This document shows, piece by piece, positions 1-7,596 of a stretch of 64,000 nucleotides of DNA. The translations under genes were made by a program, and so were the position numbers. Positions within the stretch are counted from its first letter, which is position 1; each line of letters opens with the position of its first letter. A model generated the notes under the pieces. It made no database searches and had not been told where the DNA came from. It was given only the letters and a program-made list of their open reading frames with translations. This DNA is from an uncultured Bacteroidales bacterium (GTDB lineage Bacteria > Bacteroidota > Bacteroidia > Bacteroidales > Bacteroidaceae), in the NCBI GenBank assembly GCA_902799685.1, contig CADCBO010000015.1, positions 1-64,000 of the forward strand, read 5' to 3'.

Positions 1-28
1 CTTGTTTTTTCTCTTTGTCTAAATACAT
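1..28 (-). CDS. rpsO: 30S ribosomal protein S15, 5' end only (partial)
   Basis: Only the first nine codons lie in the window; the gene runs off the left edge. Read leftward from an ATG at 28-26 they give MYLDKEKKQ, which matches the usual start of Bacteroidales S15 (MYL-x-x-EKKQ). S15 binds 16S rRNA in the small ribosomal subunit. A TAnnTTTG promoter lies 38 bases upstream on the same strand, and typA diverges on the other side; from memory of Bacteroides genomes, rpsO and typA are commonly neighbours. The call rests on nine residues plus context and would be settled by the next 250 bases to the left. Confidence 0.7.
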
Positions 29-65
29 TTTCTTAAAAATAATGTGAAAACTCGTTTAGCGGGCG

Positions 66-73
66 CAAAGATA
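66..73 (-). promoter_or_regulatory. -7 element of leftward promoter (rpsO)
   Basis: On the minus strand the bases read TATCTTTG, a perfect match to the Bacteroidetes primary sigma factor -7 consensus TAnnTTTG. It lies upstream of the rpsO start at 28 and points away from typA. No clear TTTG -33 box is visible. Confidence 0.6.
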
Positions 74-118
74 GAGCTTCTTTTTCAATACACAATGAAT
101 TTTCTAACATTTTTGCCG

Positions 119-126
119 TAACTTTG
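119..126 (+). promoter_or_regulatory. -7 element of typA promoter
   Basis: TAACTTTG matches TAnnTTTG. Transcription would begin at about 132-134, immediately before the inverted repeat at 135-238, so the typA leader would consist almost wholly of that repeat. Confidence 0.6.
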
Positions 127-134
127 CACCCGCA

Positions 135-238
135 ATGACACAATAGGGACGGTTCCTTCTGTGTCTTTTTTAAAGGTTCAACCATTTTGAGACTACTATT
201 TCAAAATGACACAGGAGGAACCGTCCCTATTGTGTCAT
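135..238. repeat. REP-like doublet in inverted orientation (REPIN-like), typA leader
   Basis: Two units of about 31 bases face each other: 135-165 and 208-238 are reverse complements with one mismatch. Each unit can itself fold, because its ends (ATGACACA and TGTGTCAT type) pair around the core GGGACGGTTCC. The 42-base spacer between units shows no gene. The core GGGACGGTTC recurs in this window at 14824-14833 and, in shorter form, at 19334-19342. As recalled, such palindromes are typical of elements mobilised by REP-associated tyrosine transposases (RAYT, Y1/IS200 class); no such transposase is in the window. The right arm ends 12 bases before the typA start codon. Confidence 0.8.
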
Positions 239-249
239 CCAAACGAACT

Positions 250-2043
250 ATGAATATAAGAAATATTGCAATCATTGCACACGTTGACCACGGTAAGACG
301 ACATTGGTTGACAAGATGATGCTGGCCGGACACCTGTTCCGCGACAACCAGGCCAAGGGGGAACTCATGCTCGACAACAATGACCTGGAGCGCGAGCGCG
401 GCATAACCATCCTGTCAAAGAACGTGTCAATAGTATATAAGGATACCAAGATTAACATTATTGACACACCGGGACACTCCGATTTTGGAGGTGAGGTTGA
501 GCGCGTGCTCAACATGGCCGACGGCTGCATACTTCTGGTGGATGCCTTTGAGGGCCCCATGCCTCAGACACGTTTCGTTCTGCAGAAGGCATTGCAGATT
601 GGACTTAAACCTATCGTTGTAGTAAACAAGGTGGATAAGCCCAACTGCCGTCCCGAGGAAGTCTATGAAATGGTTTTTGACCTGATGTTTGCACTGGATG
701 CAACCGAGGATCAGCTGGATTTCCCGGTGCTTTACGGCTCTGCCAAGCAAAACTGGATGAGTACCGATTGGAAAGAGCCCACCGATAACATATTGCCCTT
801 GCTGGATGCAATAGTAAAATACATTCCGGCACCCAAACAGGAGGAGGGTACACTGCAGATGCTCATTACATCACTTGATTACTCATCATACACAGGACGT
901 ATAGCAGTGGGTCGCGTCAACCGCGGAACCCTGAACGAGGGTATGACCTGCACGCTGGCACACCGTGACGGCAGCAATGAGAAGGTAAAAATCAAGGAGC
1001 TGCATACATTTGAGGGTATGGGCCGCAAGCGCGTTCCCTCTGTTGAGGCCGGTGACATATGCGCCATAGTAGGTCTTGACAAATTCGAGATAGGCGATAC
1101 CATCTGCGATGCCGAGAACCCCGATCCTCTGCCACCTATCGCAATTGACGAGCCTACCATGAGTATGCTCTTCTCCATAAATGACTCACCTTTCTTTGGT
1201 AAGGAAGGAAAATATGTTACCTCACGACATATCCAGGACCGTCTGAATCTGGAGCTGGACAAGAACCTGGCTCTGCGCGTAAAACGTACGGAGGAGGATG
1301 GCAAGTGGATTGTATCGGGCCGAGGTGTACTACACCTTTCAATTCTTATAGAGACCATGCGCCGAGAAGGTTATGAACTTCAGGTAGGCCAGCCGCAGGT
1401 TATAATGAAGCAGATTGACGGCAAGACTTGTGAGCCTATTGAGGAACTGACCATCAGCGTCCCTGAGGAGTTTGCAAGCAAGATGATAGACCTGGCAACC
1501 AAGCGCAAGGGCGAGATGACATCGATGGACACCCAGGGTGACCGTGTAGTGATTGTCTTTGATATCCCTTCACGCGGTATCATCGGTCTCAGAACCAACG
1601 TGCTTACCGCCTCACAGGGTGAAGCCGTGATGGCACACCGTTTTAAGGAGTATCAGCCTTACAAGGGTGACATTGAACGCCGCACCAACGGGTCGATGGT
1701 TGCAATGGAGACAGGCACCGTATTCGCATACGCTCTTGACAAGCTTCAGGACCGCGGCAAGTTCTTTGTGAACCCGCAGGATCAGGTTTATGCAGGTCAG
1801 GTAGTTGGTGAACATGTACATGAAAAGGATCTGGTAATCAACGTGACCAAGAGCAAGCAGCTTACCAACATGCGTGCCAGCGGTGCCGATGAAAAGGCTC
1901 ATATTGCTCCTCCTGTTATTTTCTCACTTGAGGAGGCTCTGGAGTATATCAAGAACGATGAGTACGTAGAGGTTACTCCCAAGAGCATGCGCATGCGCAA
2001 GATAATACTGAACGAGCTGGAGCGCAAGCGCGCCGCAAAATAA
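250..2043 (+). CDS. typA: Translational GTPase TypA/BipA
   Basis: Ribosome-associated GTPase of the EF-G-like superfamily, involved in 50S assembly and stress adaptation. With the start at 250 the protein has 597 residues, normal for the family. The G domain shows G1 [10 protein letters not shown] (residues 10-19), G3 [15 protein letters not shown], and G4 NKVDKP; domain II, the EF-G V-like region and the C-terminal TypA-specific domain follow without a break. The reading frame is open back to a TTG at 187, but those 21 codons translate the inverted repeat at 135-238 and have no family counterpart, so [14 protein letters not shown] is taken as the start. A lipoprotein gene follows after 7 bases. 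Confidence 0.95.
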   Translation: MNIRNIAIIAHVDHGKTTLVDKMMLAGHLFRDNQAKGELMLDNNDLERERGITILSKNVSIVYKDTKINIIDTPGHSDFGGEVERVLNMADGCILLVDAFEGPMPQTRFVLQKALQIGLKPIVVVNKVDKPNCRPEEVYEMVFDLMFALDATEDQLDFPVLYGSAKQNWMSTDWKEPTDNILPLLDAIVKYIPAPKQEEGTLQMLITSLDYSSYTGRIAVGRVNRGTLNEGMTCTLAHRDGSNEKVKIKELHTFEGMGRKRVPSVEAGDICAIVGLDKFEIGDTICDAENPDPLPPIAIDEPTMSMLFSINDSPFFGKEGKYVTSRHIQDRLNLELDKNLALRVKRTEEDGKWIVSGRGVLHLSILIETMRREGYELQVGQPQVIMKQIDGKTCEPIEELTISVPEEFASKMIDLATKRKGEMTSMDTQGDRVVIVFDIPSRGIIGLRTNVLTASQGEAVMAHRFKEYQPYKGDIERRTNGSMVAMETGTVFAYALDKLQDRGKFFVNPQDQVYAGQVVGEHVHEKDLVINVTKSKQLTNMRASGADEKAHIAPPVIFSLEEALEYIKNDEYVEVTPKSMRMRKIILNELERKRAAK

Positions 2044-2050
2044 CATCGTC

Positions 2051-3139
2051 ATGAAAAGACTGGTTCCTGTCATAATGGCTATGCTTATGCTTCTGTCCGC
2101 TTCATGCGGAAAGAAAGGCAGGTTCATATTGCATGGAACCGTAGAGGGAGATATCGACTCCATTATCGTAGTGGGACTTGACTCCCGTTTTGACAGGATC
2201 GACACCATATTCTGCAATAACGGACAGTTCAAATGGTCTTTCCGTCCGGATACGACCACAACACTCATCCTTTTTTTGCCCGACGGCCGTCATCATCCGG
2301 TTTTTGCCCAAAAGGACCTGGAGTCAGTCATTGTAATTCCTTCGGACTCAGGTCTGTTCAGCGTATCGGGCGGATTGTACAATGATTCATACCAGTCATT
2401 CTATCTTGCATCGCTCAATGACACCACTTTAGAGCAGACAGTCAACAGGATAGACTCATTCATAGCCAGGGATCCTTTCTCGGAAGTAACACCTTACCTG
2501 ATATATGACAATATGGTTCTAAAGAATCATGCTGAACAGAAGACTGTTACCCGAATCATAAACAAGATGAGCGGCAATATGCAGGATGCGCCATATATCA
2601 CTTCGCTTAAGACAGAATTCAAGGAAGATCTTCCCAATAACGTCTATCTAACTCCTACGCTCCGGGATTCGGCAGGATACAGGATTCAAATGGCCCAGTC
2701 AAGCGGCAACAGGAACGACCTTCTGCTCTGCGTATGGGCTTCATGGAACGGCATTGAGGGTTTGAACGCCCGCAAATCACTGGGACTGCTGTTAGATAAG
2801 TACAGTGAGAGGAATCTGACTGTGGCGGATATCTCAATTGATGTGAATGCAGAACGCTGGAAAGAGACCATCTCAAACGATACCTTAAGCTGGTTCTCAT
2901 ACATTGATACCAACGGATGGCAGAGCAGGATTGTACAAAGTACAAATGTCACGTCAATCCCGGTGTATATCTTATTGAACAGTGCAAAAAAAGTAATGTA
3001 TGTGACCAACTCTTTCCAGGATATTGACAAAGAGCTTGACAAGACATTACCAAAAGTAAAGAAAGAAAAGCCCAAGACCGTGAAGAATGCCGACAAGAAA
3101 GACGACAAGCCCAAAAAACTGAATTTAAGACTTGAATAA
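2051..3139 (+). CDS. Thioredoxin-fold lipoprotein lacking the CXXC motif
   Basis: 362 residues. The N-terminus is a lipoprotein signal (hydrophobic stretch ending LLSASC, lipid-modified Cys about residue 19). Residues about 20-110 resemble the DUF4369 region that precedes thioredoxin domains in Bacteroidetes periplasmic oxidoreductases. Residues about 225-335 resemble a TlpA/AhpC-type thioredoxin fold: strand LLLCVWASWN, later a cis-proline-like stretch TSIPVYILL. Where active members have WCxxC, this protein has WASWNGIEG, so disulfide exchange chemistry is unlikely. The C-terminus is a Lys-rich tail. It probably sits on the periplasmic or outer-membrane face as a binding or structural protein. 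It starts 7 bases after typA and is likely co-transcribed with it. Exact role unknown. Confidence 0.75.
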   Translation: MKRLVPVIMAMLMLLSASCGKKGRFILHGTVEGDIDSIIVVGLDSRFDRIDTIFCNNGQFKWSFRPDTTTTLILFLPDGRHHPVFAQKDLESVIVIPSDSGLFSVSGGLYNDSYQSFYLASLNDTTLEQTVNRIDSFIARDPFSEVTPYLIYDNMVLKNHAEQKTVTRIINKMSGNMQDAPYITSLKTEFKEDLPNNVYLTPTLRDSAGYRIQMAQSSGNRNDLLLCVWASWNGIEGLNARKSLGLLLDKYSERNLTVADISIDVNAERWKETISNDTLSWFSYIDTNGWQSRIVQSTNVTSIPVYILLNSAKKVMYVTNSFQDIDKELDKTLPKVKKEKPKTVKNADKKDDKPKKLNLRLE

Positions 3140-3214
3140 CCTTTCCAATTATATAAAGAATATTTCCTTTTTCCATGTATCTCCTAATGTTTACAACCAA
3201 TAATCTATCTGACC

Positions 3215-4753
3215 ATGCTTATCAAGGTTTTCGGTGCGGCTGTCCAAGGGATAGACGCATACATTGTTACAATCGAAGCGAGTACATCACGCGGCATCAG
3301 GTTCTTTCTTGTAGGACTTCCTGACAGCGCAGTCAAGGAGAGTCATGAACGAATAGTTTCGGCTTTCCAGGTGAACGGTTACAAATTCCCGTCGTGCCAG
3401 ATAATAATCAACATGGCTCCCGCCGACATACGCAAGGAGGGAGCAGCATACGACCTTCCGCTTGCGGTGGGTATCATGGCATCGGTGGGAGAACTGTCAA
3501 CCTCTATGCTGGACGATTATGTCATTATGGGTGAGATGGGGCTAGACGGCACACTACAACCTGTAAAAGGCGCTTTGTCTATGGCAATCAAAGCCCGTAA
3601 CGAGGGTTTTAGAGGCATAATTCTGCCTGCACAGAACGCCCCTGAGGCGACTGTCATAGACGGACTGGAGGTATATGGGGCAGGCAACATACGTGAAGTA
3701 GTTGATTTACTGAATAGCACTCCCGGACATATACAGCCGTTGGTCAGGCATGATGATACCAAAAAACCACGACAGGAGTATTCGGGCGTTGATTTTGCCG
3801 ATGTCAAGGGACAGGATTCAGTGAAACGCGCCATTGAGGTGGCGGCCAGTGGCAGTCACAATCTGATTATGATAGGTCCGCCCGGTAGCGGCAAGTCTAT
3901 GATGGCCAGGGCACTACCTTCCATTCTGCCTCCCTTGACAAAAGAGGAGAGCATTGAAACCACACGCATACACTCGGTGGCTGGATTTACCGGACATGGT
4001 GCCACCCTAATAACCGGAAGACCGTTCCGTCATCCGCACCATACAATTACCAATGTGGCGCTTACCGGCGGAGGCGCCAATGCACAGCCCGGCGAGATAA
4101 GCCTGGCTCACAACGGAGTGCTCTATCTTGACGAGCTCCCGGAATTCAACCGTTCTGCCCTAGAGGTGCTGCGACAACCGCTTGAGGACAGGACCATAGT
4201 GATATCACGTGCCAAATACCGCGTGGAATACCCTGCATCGTTCATGCTTGTGGCATCAATGAATCCCTGTCCGTGCGGGTATTATAACCACCCTGTAAAG
4301 GAGTGTCACTGCTCACCTGCTACCATAGAACGATACCTGGGAAGAGTATCAGGACCACTAATGGACCGCTTTGACCTTCAGTGTGAAATCCTGCCGGTAG
4401 GATTCAATGACATGTCATCGGGCAGGCGCGGTGAGCCAAGCGCAGCGATTCGTGAACGGGTAATCAGGGCAAGAGAGGTTCAAGCCGCCAGATTTGCCGA
4501 TGAAAAGGGCATTTATTGCAATTCGCAGATGGATTCCCGCATGCTACGCTGTTACGCCAAGTCTGAACCTGCCTCCATACATTTGCTGGGCGAGGCCATG
4601 AACCGCCTGAACCTGTCTGCCCGTGCATACGACCGCATCCTCAAAGTAGCAAGAACCATTGCCGATATGGATAGTTCAGCCACAATCCAACCCCATCACA
4701 TAGCCGAGGCTATCGGGTATCGCAGTTTGGACCGCGCATCTTGGGGAAAATGA
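3215..4753 (+). CDS. yifB: YifB/ComM family Mg-chelatase-like AAA+ ATPase
   Basis: 512 residues, full length for the family. An N-terminal ChlI/Lon-protease-like domain (about residues 1-170) is followed by an AAA+ Mg-chelatase domain with Walker A GPPGSGKS (221-228), Walker B LYLDELPEF, and the hallmark MNPCPCGYY, then a C-terminal Mg_chelatase_C domain (about 400-500, ending in the SARAYDRILKVARTIADM helix region). In Proteobacteria ComM is a hexameric helicase that promotes branch migration during natural transformation; in Bacteroidetes the role is less settled. The stop codon is followed after one base by a perfect palindrome (4755-4779). Confidence 0.92.
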   Translation: MLIKVFGAAVQGIDAYIVTIEASTSRGIRFFLVGLPDSAVKESHERIVSAFQVNGYKFPSCQIIINMAPADIRKEGAAYDLPLAVGIMASVGELSTSMLDDYVIMGEMGLDGTLQPVKGALSMAIKARNEGFRGIILPAQNAPEATVIDGLEVYGAGNIREVVDLLNSTPGHIQPLVRHDDTKKPRQEYSGVDFADVKGQDSVKRAIEVAASGSHNLIMIGPPGSGKSMMARALPSILPPLTKEESIETTRIHSVAGFTGHGATLITGRPFRHPHHTITNVALTGGGANAQPGEISLAHNGVLYLDELPEFNRSALEVLRQPLEDRTIVISRAKYRVEYPASFMLVASMNPCPCGYYNHPVKECHCSPATIERYLGRVSGPLMDRFDLQCEILPVGFNDMSSGRRGEPSAAIRERVIRAREVQAARFADEKGIYCNSQMDSRMLRCYAKSEPASIHLLGEAMNRLNLSARAYDRILKVARTIADMDSSATIQPHHIAEAIGYRSLDRASWGK

Positions 4754-4754
4754 T

Positions 4755-4779
4755 ACAATTGGGGTCAGACCCCAATTGT
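4755..4779. repeat. Perfect 25-base palindrome with GGGGTCAGACCCC core
   Basis: ACAATTGGGGTC, a central A, then GACCCCAATTGT: a perfect 12-bp inverted repeat around one base. It starts one base after the yifB stop and is followed by a T-rich run (4779-4786), so as RNA it could terminate yifB. The GGGGTCAGACCCC core is one I recall from REP-type palindromes tied to IS200-like/RAYT transposases in other bacteria. It differs in sequence from the GGACGGTTC palindromes elsewhere in this window. Confidence 0.75.
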
Positions 4780-4785
4780 TTTTAT

Positions 4786-4793
4786 TACCTTTG
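4786..4793 (+). promoter_or_regulatory. -7 element of metG promoter
   Basis: TACCTTTG matches TAnnTTTG, 29 bases before the metG start codon. It lies just after the palindrome at 4755-4779, which covers the place where a -33 box would be. Confidence 0.6.
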
Positions 4794-4822
4794 CAATCTG
4801 AAACAAGAAACTTGATATACAA

Positions 4823-6883
4823 ATGAAAGATTACAAGAGGATTCTGGTTACATCGGCCCTGCCCTACGCCAACGGCCCGTTGCATATAGGCCATTTGGCA
4901 GGCGCTTACGTTCCGGCCGATATTTATGTCCGTTACCAACGTCTCAAGAAGGTGGACGTGATGTTCATAGGAGGCAGCGATGAGCACGGAGTGCCCATCA
5001 CCATACGTGCCAAGAAAGAGGGCGTGACCCCCAAGGAGATCATAGATCGCTACCACTATCAGATGAAGGAAACCTTCAAGGGTATGGGTATATCATATGA
5101 TATCTACGGACGTACCAGCTCCCCCACTCACCATAAGGTTGCATCGGACTTTTTCCGTAAGCTTTACGATACCGGCAAGTTCATCCAGAAGACAAGTGAG
5201 CAGTACTACGATGAGGAGGCCCATATGTTCCTGGCCGACCGCTATATTACCGGTGAGTGCCCCCACTGCCACTACGATCACGCATACGGTGACCAGTGCG
5301 AAAAGTGCGGTACATCACTCTCACCCACTGAACTTATCAATCCGGTAAGTACCGTAAGCGGAAGCAAACCTGTGATGAAGGAGACCACCCACTGGTATCT
5401 GCCTTTGGAGCAGTATCAGGAGTGGCTTGAAAAGTGGATCCTGCAGGAGCACAAGGAGTGGCGTCCCAATGTCTATGGTCAGTGCAAGAGTTGGCTTGAC
5501 ATGGGCCTGCAGCCCCGTGCCGTGAGCCGTGACCTGGATTGGGGTATCCCCGTTCCCGTTGAGGGAGCCGAGGGTAAGGTTCTCTATGTTTGGTTTGACG
5601 CTCCCATAGGTTACATAAGCAACACCAAGGAGTACTGCGACGCACATCCCGAGCGCGGCAGTTGGGAGACATGGTGGAAGGACCCCGAAACACGCCTTAT
5701 CCACTTTATAGGTAAGGACAACATAGTGTTCCACTGTATAGTGTTCCCCTCAATGCTTAAGGCCGAGGGCTCATTCATACTGCCCGACAACGTACCCAGC
5801 AATGAGTTCCTGAACCTGGAGGATGACAAGATATCGACCTCACGCAACTGGGCCGTATGGGTACATGAGTATCTGGAGGATTTCCCCGGCAAGGCCGATG
5901 TAATGCGTTACGTGCTTACCGCCAATGCTCCTGAGACCAAGGACAACAACTTTACATGGAAGGATTTCCAGGCACGCAACAACAACGAGTTGGTGGCCAT
6001 ATACGGTAACTTCGTGAACCGTGCCCTGGTTCTTACACAGAAGTATTTTGACGGCGTTGTTCCTGAGTGCGGTGAGCTTACTGACTATGACCGCGAGACC
6101 CTTAAGGAGTTTGCCGATGTTAAGCAGCAGCTTGAGTCTCTGCTTGACAACTTCAAGTTCCGTGAGGCCCAGAAGGAGGCTATGAACCTGGCCCGCATAG
6201 GAAACAAGTACCTGGCCGATACAGAGCCCTGGAAGTTGGCCAAGACCGATATGAAGCGCGTTGAGACCATCCTGAACATATCACTTCAGCTGGTTGCCAA
6301 CCTGGCTATCGCATTCGAGCCGTTCCTGCCGTTCTCAAGCGAGAAACTGCGCGGGATGATTGCTCTGGAGGGCGCACAATGGGACCGTCTGGGTTCCATT
6401 GACCTGCTGGCAGCCGGGCATAAGCTTAATAGGCCTGAGCTCTTGTTCGAGAAGATTGAGGACGATGTCATTGAGGCTCAAATTCAGAAGCTGCTCAAGC
6501 GCAAGGAGGAGAATGAGAAAGCTGCAGCAGCAGCTCAGCCTGCCAAACCCATCAAGGAGAACATACAGTTCCCGGAGTTTGAGAAGCTGGATATCCGCGT
6601 AGGTTCAGTCCTTGAGTGCATCAAGGTTCCCAAGTCTGACAAACTGTTGCAGTTCAAGATCGATGACGGTCTGGGCGGACGTACCATCCTTTCAGGTATT
6701 GCCAATTACTACAAGCCTGAGGATCTGGTAGGCAAGCAGGTATGTTTCATTGCCAACCTTGCACCGCGCAAGATACTTGGCCGTGAGAGCCAGGGTATGA
6801 TACTGAGTGCACTGGATGCCGACGGCACACTTAGTGTAACTACAGTACAACGCCCCGTCAAACCGGGAAGCGAAGTCTGCTAA
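4823..6883 (+). CDS. metG: Methionyl-tRNA synthetase
   Basis: 686 residues. Charges tRNA-Met with methionine in the cytoplasm. Class I signature HIGH at residues 22-25, a zinc-binding insertion (CPHC ... CEKCG, about 146-164), and the second class I signature KISTS at 336-340, the form usual in Bacteroidetes in place of KMSKS. The anticodon-binding helical domain follows, then a linker of Lys/Glu/Ala repeats, then a C-terminal EMAP/Trbp111-like tRNA-binding domain from about residue 580 (FEKLDIRVG ... [12 protein letters not shown]) that supports dimerisation and tRNA capture. It has its own promoter and is followed by ispD after 8 bases. Confidence 0.96.
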   Translation: MKDYKRILVTSALPYANGPLHIGHLAGAYVPADIYVRYQRLKKVDVMFIGGSDEHGVPITIRAKKEGVTPKEIIDRYHYQMKETFKGMGISYDIYGRTSSPTHHKVASDFFRKLYDTGKFIQKTSEQYYDEEAHMFLADRYITGECPHCHYDHAYGDQCEKCGTSLSPTELINPVSTVSGSKPVMKETTHWYLPLEQYQEWLEKWILQEHKEWRPNVYGQCKSWLDMGLQPRAVSRDLDWGIPVPVEGAEGKVLYVWFDAPIGYISNTKEYCDAHPERGSWETWWKDPETRLIHFIGKDNIVFHCIVFPSMLKAEGSFILPDNVPSNEFLNLEDDKISTSRNWAVWVHEYLEDFPGKADVMRYVLTANAPETKDNNFTWKDFQARNNNELVAIYGNFVNRALVLTQKYFDGVVPECGELTDYDRETLKEFADVKQQLESLLDNFKFREAQKEAMNLARIGNKYLADTEPWKLAKTDMKRVETILNISLQLVANLAIAFEPFLPFSSEKLRGMIALEGAQWDRLGSIDLLAAGHKLNRPELLFEKIEDDVIEAQIQKLLKRKEENEKAAAAAQPAKPIKENIQFPEFEKLDIRVGSVLECIKVPKSDKLLQFKIDDGLGGRTILSGIANYYKPEDLVGKQVCFIANLAPRKILGRESQGMILSALDADGTLSVTTVQRPVKPGSEVC

Positions 6884-6891
6884 AACACCGT

Positions 6892-7596
6892 ATGGAGACT
6901 GTTGCAGTAATTTTAGCCGCAGGCTCCGGTTCAAGGACCGGCCTTTCCACCCCTAAGCAGTTCCTGCCTTTGGGTGGAAAGACTGTTTTGGAACACTCCG
7001 TCCAGACTTTCCATAACCATCCGGGAATAGATGAGGCGGTTATTGTAACAGCACATGAATTCATTGATAAAGTAAAGGATATGGTCAAGGCTAACAATTG
7101 GGCCAAAGTCACGGCTGTATTGCCCGGTGGAAAGGAGCGTTTTGACTCCAGCCTGGCTGCTGTGCGCCATTATGCCGACAAGCCTGACACAGTCATGCTG
7201 TTCCATGATGCGGCACGTCCGCTGGTATCGGAACGTATCATAACCGATACACTTAAGGCAATGGAGACATTCAATGCCGTGGATGTGGCAATACCTGCAG
7301 TGGATACCATAGTCCAGTGTAACAAAGAGGGCACCTATATGACCTCCATCCAGGACCGCAGTCTGCTGTGGAGGATGCAGACCCCGCAGGGCTTCCGCCA
7401 GAAGACTATCCAGAAGGCTTACCATATTGCCTTGAAAGACCCCGGTTTTACCGCAACCGATGACTGCGGCACGGTACTGCGCTACCTCCCGCAGGAGAAG
7501 GTAGGCATTGTACGCGGAAGTGAACGGAACGTTAAGCTGACTTACGCTGACGACCTCGCCTTACTAGAGTTCCTGCTATCACGCCCAGAACGGTAG
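6892..7596 (+). CDS. ispD: 2-C-methyl-D-erythritol 4-phosphate cytidylyltransferase
   Basis: 234 residues, usual length. Third step of the MEP route to isoprenoids: CTP plus MEP gives CDP-ME. The N-terminal CTP loop is ILAAGSGSRTG with the following KQFLPLGGK; the conserved HDAARPLV motif is in the middle, followed by the metal/substrate segment VAIPAVDT; the last third carries the family's TPQGF motif (QTPQGFRQKTIQKAY). It is translated 8 bases after metG, so the two form an operon. The last 65 bases overlap the 3' end of the convergent YfhO gene. Confidence 0.93.
   Translation: METVAVILAAGSGSRTGLSTPKQFLPLGGKTVLEHSVQTFHNHPGIDEAVIVTAHEFIDKVKDMVKANNWAKVTAVLPGGKERFDSSLAAVRHYADKPDTVMLFHDAARPLVSERIITDTLKAMETFNAVDVAIPAVDTIVQCNKEGTYMTSIQDRSLLWRMQTPQGFRQKTIQKAYHIALKDPGFTATDDCGTVLRYLPQEKVGIVRGSERNVKLTYADDLALLEFLLSRPER

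Noticed and set aside
187..249. Extended typA start at TTG 187
   Set aside because: The extra 21 residues are the translation of an inverted repeat and are absent from the TypA family.
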